DNA of 41,486 nucleotides from Chloroflexota bacterium. Its GTDB lineage: Bacteria; Chloroflexota; Dehalococcoidia; GIF9; AB-539-J10. A program made the position numbers and the translations under genes. Positions 32,226 to 39,508 of this stretch are shown in pieces (within the stretch, counting starts at the first letter, position 1; each line of letters starts with the position of its first letter). The stretch covers positions 1 to 41,486 of the forward strand of contig JAUWQP010000003.1 of the NCBI GenBank assembly GCA_030611015.1, written 5' to 3'. Below the pieces are notes generated by a model. The model saw nothing but the letters and a program-made list of their open reading frames with translations, was not told the DNA's origin and did no database searches.

Positions 32226-35200
32226 ATGTTTGCGCAAGGTACGATTACGTTAAATGTTGATGGAAAATATATAGAAGCCAGACAGGGGCAAACGTTATTG
32301 GAGGCTGCCAGGGGTGCGGGAATTTATATTCCCAGTCTTTGCTACTATCCCGGTCTGAAACCTCTACCCAAGGTAATCCCTGACGAGGCTTGCCAGCTTT
32401 GTATAGTGGAAGCGAATGGTAACCTCGTCCTTTCCTGTGTAACTCCTGTCTCTGAGAAAATGGTAGTTAAGACAAAGACACCAAAGATACGAGAGCTACA
32501 GAAAAAAAATCTGCTTGCCATTTTAGTTAGACAACCTACCAATATATGCTTTGAAAAAAGGGATTGCGAGCTTCAAAAAGCCATCGACTATATTGGTTTA
32601 AAGGAGATACCTGTCCATGTTCCGAGATCTTTAGCTCCTTTAGAGGATAATCCCTTCTTCGCCCGTGATTCCAGTTTTTGCATTTTATGCAATCGCTGTC
32701 TTCGGGTATGTGATGAGATAAGAGGACTTGGGGTGATTGAAACTGCCTTTCCTTGTCAGGTAGCTTGTCCTGCCGGCATAGACATTCCTCGCTATATTCG
32801 TCTTATTGGAAGAGGGAAACCAAGTACAGCCTTGGCAGTAATAAGAGAGAAGGTTCCTTTTCCTGCCGTACTAGGTAGAATATGTGCTGCCCCGTGCCAG
32901 GAGGAATGCCGACGTGGCCGTGATGTGGATAAAGCATTACATATAAGAATGCTCAAGCGCTTTGCCGCTGATAAGGGTGATGATAGCTGGAAGAAGCAAG
33001 CGAAGTTGCTTCCGGCAACTGGTAAAAGTGTAGCAATAGTGGGGGCAGGACCGGGAGGGCTCACCTGTGCTTACTATCTGGCTAAGCTGGGACACAAGGT
33101 AACTGTGTTCGAAGCTCTCCCCGAGCCGGGTGGGATGATGCGGGTGGGGATTCCTGAGTATCGCCTTCCGCGGAATGTACTTCGCGATGAGATTCGAGAA
33201 ATTGAGACGCTGGGTGTGGAAATCAGATTGAACACTCGAGTTGAGTTCCTGGATTCCCTTTTTGAACAAGGGTACCAGGCGGTGTTTCTTGCCATCGGTG
33301 CTCATGAAGAGATGAAGCTTGGCGTTGAAGGCGAAGAATTGCCCGGGGTAATCGGCTGTGTGGAGTTCCTTCGTCGGTTTAATCTTAGTGAGGGAGTGGA
33401 GGTAGGCGATCGAGTGGGAGTGATTGGTGGTGGGAATGTTGCCATAGATTCTGCACGTGCTACTTTGCGGCTTGGTGCTAAGAGGATAACCATTTTCTAT
33501 CGCAGGACGAAGAATGAGATGCCGGCCCAACCGGAAGAGGTGGAACAAGCGCTGGAGGAGGGAGTTGAAGTCATCTTTCTAGTTGCTCCTTCGAAGATTC
33601 TCACGGAGGATGGTAGCCTGAAGCTGGAGTTGATCCGTATGAAGCTGGGAGAATCTGATTCCAGCGGTAGGCGACGGCCTGTTCCTATTAAGGGAAGCGA
33701 GTTTATTGCTGAGCTTGATACTTTAATTGCTGCCATCGGCGAACGACCAGAGGTTCCTGCCGACTTCCATGTCGAAGTAGGACGGGGAAATATCTTGAAT
33801 GTTAATGAAGACCTAAGTACGAGTCGAGAGGGTGTATTTGCCGGAGGCGATTGCGTGACTGGCCCGGCTTTGGTTATCAATGCTATTGCTGCGGGAAGGA
33901 AGGCAGCTCAATCCATTGACCGTTATCTTGGCGGCAAAGGAGATATTACAGAACATCTTGTTCCTGCTGAGGAGGCAACGGCTTGGTTAGAAGATTTAAC
34001 AGTAAGGGAAAGGCTGGCTACGCTGTCTCACCTTCCACCTGAAACACGTGTTAAGAGCCTTGCTGAGGTGGAGTATGGTCTGACCCGGGAAATGGCGGTT
34101 GCTGAAGCCCAACGCTGTCTCCAATGCCATGTTATTGCTCCTCTGGAAGGGCGAACCCTTCGCGAGGTTGACTGTAAGTTCTGCGGTGCCTGTGTTGACT
34201 CCTGCCCCACAGGTGCCCTTGCTGATTTGGCTACTCGCGGGATTGTCAAGCCCGACCGTGTGGTTACTACTATTTGTCCCTATTGTGGTGTCGGCTGTCA
34301 ACTCAAAATCGAGGTCAAGGATGAAAGGATAGTAGCTTCCAAACCTGATCCGGATGGTGTAGTCAATCATGGGCAGGCCTGTGTCAAAGGCCGGTATGGC
34401 ATCGCCGAGTTCGTCCATCATCATGATAGGTTGACCACTCCCCTGATAAGAAAGAAAGGAGAGTTGAAAGAGTCATCCTGGGACGAAGCACTGGAGCTGG
34501 TGGCGAAAGAACTGAAGCACTATACACCACAGGAAGTAGGGGTAATTACCTCAGCCAAGTGTACCAATGAAGAAAACTATGTTATACAAAAATTCGCCCG
34601 GGCCGTGCTGGGTACCAACAGTGTTGATCATTGTGCCCGACTATGTCACGCGCCCACTGTGACTGGCCTGGTTCAGAGCTTTGGCAGCGGAGCTATGACT
34701 AATTCCATCAGCGAAATTAGCGACGCTGCCTGTATTCTGGCTATCGGCACCAATACTACGGAGGCCCATCCTGTGATTGGCCTTGAGCTGAAAAAGGCAG
34801 TAAACAAGGGGGGGAAACTCATTGTAGCTGGCCCCCGAGAGATTGACCTCTGTCGCTTTGCCAGCCTCTGGCTCCGACATAATCCTGGCACAGATGTTGC
34901 TCTGCTTATGGGGATGATGCGAATTATAGTGGAGGAGAAGCTAGTTGACTCAGCCTTTATCGAGGAAAGGTGTGAGAACTTCGATGCGTTCAAGGAAACA
35001 TTGAAGTGTTTTGACCTTGATTTTGTCGAACAGGTTACCAAAGTACCAAAAGGCAAGATAATAGAAGCTGCTCGTATGTTTGCCAGCAATACTCCTGCCA
35101 CCATTCTCTATTCCATGGGTATTACTCAGCATTCCCATGGCACTGATAATGTGCTGGCTGTTGCCAACCTGGCAATGCTCACCGGGAACATAGGCAAGCC

Positions 35201-36275
35201 CTCAACCGGTGTTAATCCTCTCAGAGGTCAGAACAATGTCCAGGGTGCGTGCGATATGGGCGCCTTGCCTAACGTCTTTCCCGGCTATCAGGCAGTAAGT
35301 GATTCAGCTATCAGAGAGAAGTTTGAGGCTGCCTGGGGGTGTTCCTTATCTCCGTCTCCGGGGCTGACCCTGGTTGAGATGATTGAAGCTGCCTACCGTA
35401 AAGATATAAAGGCGGTTTACCTGGTTGGTGAGAACCCGGCATTAAGTGATCCTGATGTCCAGCATGTTCGGGAGGCATTATCGCAACTTGAGTTTTTGGT
35501 AGTCCAGGATATATTCCTTTCTGAGACAGCAGGATTTGCCCATGTTGTCCTGCCAGCGGCAAGCTTTGCCGAAAAGGATGGTACCTTCACCAACACTGAG
35601 CGCCGGGTGCAGCGAGTGAGGAAAGCTATCGAGCCAATCGGTGATTCCAAGCCCGATTGGTGGATTGTTTGCCAGATAGCCAAAAAATTAGAAGCCAAAG
35701 GCTTTGACTACAGCCATCCATTTGACATAATGGAAGAAATTCGTGATCTTACTCCTAGCTATGGTGGCATAGGTTACCAGAGATTAGAGAATGGTGGACT
35801 CCAGTGGCCTTGCCCTGTTGATGACCATCCAGGCACGCCGATATTACACACGAATATTTTTGTCAGGGGGAAAGGTAGATTCATTCCACTAAAATACATT
35901 CCGCCGGGGGAGATGCCAGATGAAAATTATCCTCTGATTCTCACCACAGGGCGCAGCTTGTATCATTTCCACACCGGGACTATGACCCGCAAGGTAGCTG
36001 GACTTAATACTATGGAGCCTGAAGGTGTAGTGGAAATCAGCCCCGAGGATGCTACGCAGCTTGGCATAGCCGAGGGTGATAAAGTTAAAGTCAGTTCCCG
36101 GCGCGGTGAAGTTATTGCTAAGGCCAAAGTAACTAAGGCAGTGCCCCCAGAAGTGGTGTTCATGACTTTCCATTTTGCCGAAAGTGCTGCTAATATTCTC
36201 ACCAATCCCGAACTCGACCCGGTAGCCAAGATTCCCGAGTTCAAAGTTGCAGCAGTTAGAGTGGAGAAGGTCTGA
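32226..36275 (+). CDS. NuoG-like/GltD-like/formate dehydrogenase fusion (NADP-linked FdhA)
   Basis: A 1349-residue fusion. Residues 1-80 form a [2Fe-2S] domain (Cys39, 57, 60, 71). The following NuoG His-Cys3 motif is degenerate (QPTNICFEKRDCELQ, about 103-117). A [4Fe-4S] motif is at 152-162. A complete GltD/NfnB-like module occupies about 177-640: CPAGIDIPRY, FAD loop VGAGPGG (272-278), NADPH loop GGGNVAID (401-408) and the NADP-favouring FYRRTKNEMPA (424-434). After a [4Fe-4S] motif CKFCGAC (650-656) comes the molybdopterin formate dehydrogenase with CPYCGVGC (684-691) and catalytic Cys807-His808 in ARLCHAPT; the Cys replaces selenocysteine. It should exchange electrons between formate/CO2, NADP(H) and further carriers in the cytoplasm. 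A good GAAAGGAG lies upstream. Confidence 0.92.
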   Translation: MFAQGTITLNVDGKYIEARQGQTLLEAARGAGIYIPSLCYYPGLKPLPKVIPDEACQLCIVEANGNLVLSCVTPVSEKMVVKTKTPKIRELQKKNLLAILVRQPTNICFEKRDCELQKAIDYIGLKEIPVHVPRSLAPLEDNPFFARDSSFCILCNRCLRVCDEIRGLGVIETAFPCQVACPAGIDIPRYIRLIGRGKPSTALAVIREKVPFPAVLGRICAAPCQEECRRGRDVDKALHIRMLKRFAADKGDDSWKKQAKLLPATGKSVAIVGAGPGGLTCAYYLAKLGHKVTVFEALPEPGGMMRVGIPEYRLPRNVLRDEIREIETLGVEIRLNTRVEFLDSLFEQGYQAVFLAIGAHEEMKLGVEGEELPGVIGCVEFLRRFNLSEGVEVGDRVGVIGGGNVAIDSARATLRLGAKRITIFYRRTKNEMPAQPEEVEQALEEGVEVIFLVAPSKILTEDGSLKLELIRMKLGESDSSGRRRPVPIKGSEFIAELDTLIAAIGERPEVPADFHVEVGRGNILNVNEDLSTSREGVFAGGDCVTGPALVINAIAAGRKAAQSIDRYLGGKGDITEHLVPAEEATAWLEDLTVRERLATLSHLPPETRVKSLAEVEYGLTREMAVAEAQRCLQCHVIAPLEGRTLREVDCKFCGACVDSCPTGALADLATRGIVKPDRVVTTICPYCGVGCQLKIEVKDERIVASKPDPDGVVNHGQACVKGRYGIAEFVHHHDRLTTPLIRKKGELKESSWDEALELVAKELKHYTPQEVGVITSAKCTNEENYVIQKFARAVLGTNSVDHCARLCHAPTVTGLVQSFGSGAMTNSISEISDAACILAIGTNTTEAHPVIGLELKKAVNKGGKLIVAGPREIDLCRFASLWLRHNPGTDVALLMGMMRIIVEEKLVDSAFIEERCENFDAFKETLKCFDLDFVEQVTKVPKGKIIEAARMFASNTPATILYSMGITQHSHGTDNVLAVANLAMLTGNIGKPSTGVNPLRGQNNVQGACDMGALPNVFPGYQAVSDSAIREKFEAAWGCSLSPSPGLTLVEMIEAAYRKDIKAVYLVGENPALSDPDVQHVREALSQLEFLVVQDIFLSETAGFAHVVLPAASFAEKDGTFTNTERRVQRVRKAIEPIGDSKPDWWIVCQIAKKLEAKGFDYSHPFDIMEEIRDLTPSYGGIGYQRLENGGLQWPCPVDDHPGTPILHTNIFVRGKGRFIPLKYIPPGEMPDENYPLILTTGRSLYHFHTGTMTRKVAGLNTMEPEGVVEISPEDATQLGIAEGDKVKVSSRRGEVIAKAKVTKAVPPEVVFMTFHFAESAANILTNPELDPVAKIPEFKVAAVRVEKV

Positions 36276-36397
36276 GCTCTTTCACTTCCTGTCATTCCGA
36301 ACGCGTTGGCTGGTCTCCACTCAGGCTAAACTCCGCAAAAAAGAAACGACGAGAAATGTCATTGTCAACGGCAGGGAAAGCAATCTCTTGGACTGTT

Positions 36398-37885
36398 CTA
36401 ACTACTGCTCTCGGTATAAAGCTTTGTTGGCGCTTTGACTATTATTTTGGTCCCCTTTCCTATTTGGGAACTAACCTCAAGTTCCCCGCCTATTAACCGG
36501 GCTCGTTCCGCCATACCGGTAAGCCCCAACTTACCTCGACCGGCAAAAGCACTTAGCTGCCGGGGAAGCTCGAAGCCCTTGCCATTATCGCTAATGGTTA
36601 CCCTGACCTCAGCTTCCTGGTACTCCACGGTAATGCTGGCTTGAGATGCCCCAGAATGTCGGTGAACATTATTTAAGGCTTCTTGAACAATGCGGAACAA
36701 AACTAGCTGTGTTTCTGGAGGGAGTGGTGGAACGGCATCTGTTTTGACCTGAATTTCGATTCCACTAAAGTTGTGTGTTTCCTCAGCCAGCCATTTGATA
36801 GCCGCCACCAAACCTAAGTCGTCCAGAATGCCTGGCCTCAGAGCCTGGGCATAGTGCTTAATGCCTTGGTAGGTTTGCTGGGACAGTTCATATAGTTTCT
36901 CCAACTCTTTTCTTAGTTCTTGAGGCAAATATCTCTCGGCTTTAGAGGCAAGGTTATCTACGCCATGCGTTAAAAGTAATATTTGCTGAGAAGCATCGTC
37001 ATGAAGTTCACGAGCAAGGCGTTTGCGTTCTTCTTCTTGAGCTTGTAGAACCTGCCTGAGGTAGAATTGCAAGTTATCCCGTAATCCTCTCTCCTCAGTG
37101 ATGTCACGAGCCAAATTTTGAAAAGCTTGAGGCTTGCCATCGCTGAGAACAAGTCGGGTGGCCAATTGCACGATTGCTTCAGAACCATCTTTCTTAATTA
37201 ATCGCTGCTCATAGCGCTGTTCCATAGCTTCGCCTCTCAGTAGCCTATCTCTCACCTGTCTCACTAAAGGTAGTGCCTCCGGTCTAACAAAGTCGCGGAC
37301 ATTTTGGTCGGTTAACTCCGAGACCGAGTAGCCAGTGAGCTTTTCACAGGCTTTATTAGCCAAAGTGATATTGCCCTCTATATCGTGAATCCAGATAGCA
37401 TCGCTGGCGTTAGCAAATAACTCTTCATAGTTTTGCCGCGCTAATTCGCAAGCCTTCATGGCTTCTTCTAGTCTCTTTTTTTGCTGTCTATTTTGACGGT
37501 AGGCTGCCATAAGTGTAATGGTCAAAGCGCCAATAGCAAGGCTAGCGAGACTTTCCAGGAGCGCGTCTTTGAAATTGGGGGAAATCAAAAAAGCCCGAAG
37601 TAACATTGCCACAGCGCTTGATAGCCATAGTGTGGCACCCCCGATTATTCCCAGTGTCCAGCCCCCATATAACACCAACAAGAGATAAAGAAGTCGCTCC
37701 AAACTGTGTCGTGAAAGCCCTAGAACTGCAGGCATCGAGATCTCGCCCAAGACAGGTATTTGAAATAGGAGCTGGGTAAAATGGGATATAGTTAGGAAAA
37801 CGAATAAGACGATTATAATCCAGAGGTGTGGGTTTCTTAACCCGGGAACTTGTCCTCGGTATTCTCTAAGGTAACTAATCCCCAT
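36398..37885 (-). CDS. Membrane sensor histidine kinase with PAS domain
   Basis: A 495-residue NarX/DegS-type kinase. Residues 20-130 contain about four hydrophobic segments (for example [13 protein letters not shown] and [12 protein letters not shown]). A linker coiled coil (130-155) leads to a PAS domain ([30 protein letters not shown], 158-187) with a PAC tail ending [10 protein letters not shown]. The HisKA_3 dimerisation helix has the phospho-accepting His295 in [11 protein letters not shown]. The ATPase domain has the N box [12 protein letters not shown] and G1 SDNGKGFE. The gene overlaps the response-regulator gene upstream by 49 bases, so the pair is translationally coupled. It lies between the formate dehydrogenase and second NuoEF sets, making these likely targets. 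The signal is unknown. Confidence 0.92.
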   Translation of the reverse strand: MGISYLREYRGQVPGLRNPHLWIIIVLFVFLTISHFTQLLFQIPVLGEISMPAVLGLSRHSLERLLYLLLVLYGGWTLGIIGGATLWLSSAVAMLLRAFLISPNFKDALLESLASLAIGALTITLMAAYRQNRQQKKRLEEAMKACELARQNYEELFANASDAIWIHDIEGNITLANKACEKLTGYSVSELTDQNVRDFVRPEALPLVRQVRDRLLRGEAMEQRYEQRLIKKDGSEAIVQLATRLVLSDGKPQAFQNLARDITEERGLRDNLQFYLRQVLQAQEEERKRLARELHDDASQQILLLTHGVDNLASKAERYLPQELRKELEKLYELSQQTYQGIKHYAQALRPGILDDLGLVAAIKWLAEETHNFSGIEIQVKTDAVPPLPPETQLVLFRIVQEALNNVHRHSGASQASITVEYQEAEVRVTISDNGKGFELPRQLSAFAGRGKLGLTGMAERARLIGGELEVSSQIGKGTKIIVKAPTKLYTESSS

Positions 37886-38520
37886 TTTAATCCTTTGACT
37901 ATTGCCTCGCTGCGTGAGGCAACATTCAATTTGTTAAAGATATTAGTCAGGTGAGCTTTAACAGTGCGCTGGCTGAGAAACAATTTTCCTGCTATCTCTT
38001 TATTGCTCATTCCCAGGGCGACTAATCTGAGTACCTCCGATTCTCGCTCGCTCAGCAGGTCCGATGCTTTGCGCTCCTCAACCGGTGCTATCATAGCTCG
38101 CTTTAACAGCTTGGCGATAATTTTGGGGTGGAGCACCGATTTACCTGATTTTACAGCTCGAATAGCTCCAGCCAAATCACGTCCCCTGGCGCTTTTCAAG
38201 AGATAGCCGGCAGCTCCAGCATCAAGCAATCCCAATACATACTCGTCGTCATCATAAGCAGTGAGGATTAGGATGGCTATGTTGGGAGCAATCTGTTTTA
38301 TCTTTCTGGTGGCTTCGATTCCATTGAGTTTGGGCATGACGATGTCCATCACCGCCACATCGGGTTTTAACTCCGAGGCAAGCTTGACTGCTTCCTCACC
38401 ATCACCGGCCTCAGCCACAACCTCCATGTCCCTCTCACCAGCTAGTGCTTGATGTAGCGCTTCACGCACCAAGGGATGGTCGTCAGCAATCAGGACCGTT
38501 AATTTGTCTCTTGCCTTCAA
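37837..38520 (-). CDS. NarL/FixJ-family response regulator
   Basis: A 227-residue regulator. The receiver domain has the acidic pair in IADDHPL (12-15), the phospho-acceptor Asp59 in [13 protein letters not shown], and the conserved Thr and Lys in [10 protein letters not shown] and LLKSARG. The LuxR-type DNA-binding domain follows: [43 protein letters not shown]. The start is TTG at 38520, because the family N-terminus begins there and no ATG is closer. A promoter at 38540-38568 fits. It is the first gene of the two-gene operon with the kinase and is divergent from the small-protein/NuoEF operon, so it may control that promoter as well as itself. Confidence 0.93.
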   Translation of the reverse strand: MKARDKLTVLIADDHPLVREALHQALAGERDMEVVAEAGDGEEAVKLASELKPDVAVMDIVMPKLNGIEATRKIKQIAPNIAILILTAYDDDEYVLGLLDAGAAGYLLKSARGRDLAGAIRAVKSGKSVLHPKIIAKLLKRAMIAPVEERKASDLLSERESEVLRLVALGMSNKEIAGKLFLSQRTVKAHLTNIFNKLNVASRSEAIVKGLKWGLVTLENTEDKFPG

Positions 38521-38539
38521 ATTTCCAGCCTTTGAAGCA

Positions 38540-38568
38540 ATTATAAGCTCATATGCACTTTAGGGCAA
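38540..38568 (-). promoter_or_regulatory. Promoter of the two-component operon
   Basis: On the minus strand TTGCCC (38563-38568, 4 of 6) and a perfect TATAAT (38540-38545) are 17 bases apart. Transcription would begin near 38533, about 12 bases before the TTG start. An inverted repeat TTTGG-n6-CCAAA lies just beyond at 38581-38596 in the divergent intergenic region and might be an operator. Confidence 0.5.
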
Positions 38569-38580
38569 GCCAATTGTCCT

Positions 38581-38596
38581 TTTGGCCATAACCAAA
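38581..38596. promoter_or_regulatory. Small inverted repeat, possible operator
   Basis: TTTGG and CCAAA are separated by six bases, midway between the divergent response-regulator and NuoEF operons. NarL-type regulators bind inverted heptamers of similar scale, so this is a candidate site, but such a short palindrome can occur by chance. Confidence 0.25.
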
Positions 38597-38689
38597 GTGC
38601 TATTGCAAATTATAACCTACGGACGATGGCAGGCGAACAGACAAATGTTAGATTTCTATTGCGAAATAAAAAAGAAGGGAGGGAGAAAA

Positions 38690-38974
38690 ATGACTAGAGC
38701 GCTTGCAGCAATAAAAGGAAAGGTTGGTGGGGAGGTAGTGTTTGGGAGAGAGGAGTTGTTTGCTGTTTTGAAGAGAGCAGCTACTGAATCGGAATTCCTG
38801 GCACGATTAGCCGATGACCCACATGAGGCTCTTAAGGAGTATTACTCTTTGACCAGTGAGGAGAGAGCTGCCTTAGCCAGTGGCGACATCAAGAAAATAG
38901 AATCCTGGGTGGGCAAGCTAGACAAAGAACTGACTACCTGGCTATGGTGTCGGCTGTCACAAGAAAAATATTAA
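38690..38974 (+). CDS. Small helical protein of unknown function
   Basis: A 94-residue, probably all-helical protein. Its middle part, ELFAVLKRAATESEFLARLADDPHEALKEYYSLTSEERAALASGD, follows a pattern shared by LigA-type dioxygenase small subunits and by Nif11/Franean1-like peptide leaders (a helix, then DPxxAL, then LTxEERAAL). The C-terminal 30 residues are Lys/Trp-rich with one Cys (TTWLWCRLSQ). No peptide-modifying enzyme is visible nearby. The start at 38690 has GGGAGGGAG immediately upstream; an earlier ATG at 38582 would overlap the putative promoter region. It is the first gene of the NuoE/NuoF-GltD operon, 15 bases before nuoE, so it may be an accessory or assembly subunit. Gene confident; function unknown. 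Confidence 0.7.
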   Translation: MTRALAAIKGKVGGEVVFGREELFAVLKRAATESEFLARLADDPHEALKEYYSLTSEERAALASGDIKKIESWVGKLDKELTTWLWCRLSQEKY

Positions 38975-38989
38975 TTAGTGAGGCATGAA

Positions 38990-39508
38990 ATGGCGAATCC
39001 TTCAATAGCGCAAGACACCCAGGTGCTTCCACGGGAGCAAGAAGAGACTAATGAGAAGCGCCTAAACGAGATTTTATCCTCCTATCAGGGTAAGGAAGAG
39101 GAGCTTATTCCCATCTTGCAGCAAGTCCAGCAGGCTTTTGGTTATCTGCCAGAGCCAATGATGAAAAAGATAGCCAAATTCCTCCAGTTGCCAGAAAGCA
39201 CCGTCTTTGGGATAGGTACATTCTATGCCCAATTCAAGCTTGTCCCTTCAGGGCGGAATATCATCAGGGTTTGTCGTGGCACTGCCTGTCATGTGCGTGG
39301 TGGCGCCCGCATCCTCCGAGAAGTGGAAAAACATCTGGGCATTAAGCCCGGGGAAAGTAGTCTGGATCTCGAATACTGCTTGGAGACAGTGGCCTGTATC
39401 GGTGCCTGTGCTCTAGCACCAACAATGGTGGTAAACAATGCGACCCATGGGCAAATGACAACTAAAAAGGCAGCCGAGGCTTTAGAGCAATTTAGAGGGA
39501 AGAAATGA
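38990..39508 (+). CDS. NuoE/HydC-like thioredoxin-fold [2Fe-2S] subunit (second copy)
   Basis: A 172-residue NuoE-family subunit, paralogous to the one at 23599. The helical part is EELIPILQQVQQAFGYLPEPMMKKIAKFLQLP. The [2Fe-2S] ligands are the two Cys of CRGTAC and the two of CIGAC. The N-terminal 25 residues are an extra polar extension relative to the first copy. The start at 38990 (ATG, with GAGG 7 bases upstream) is preferred to the GTG at 38978. It overlaps the next gene by the ATGA of its stop codon, so the NuoE and NuoF-GltD proteins are almost certainly made as partners. Confidence 0.92.
   Translation: MANPSIAQDTQVLPREQEETNEKRLNEILSSYQGKEEELIPILQQVQQAFGYLPEPMMKKIAKFLQLPESTVFGIGTFYAQFKLVPSGRNIIRVCRGTACHVRGGARILREVEKHLGIKPGESSLDLEYCLETVACIGACALAPTMVVNNATHGQMTTKKAAEALEQFRGKK

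Noticed and set aside
36276..36397. TGTCATTCCG-like sequence between the convergent FDH and kinase genes
   Set aside because: Recalls a common bacterial intergenic repeat but only a few bases match and no second arm could be aligned.
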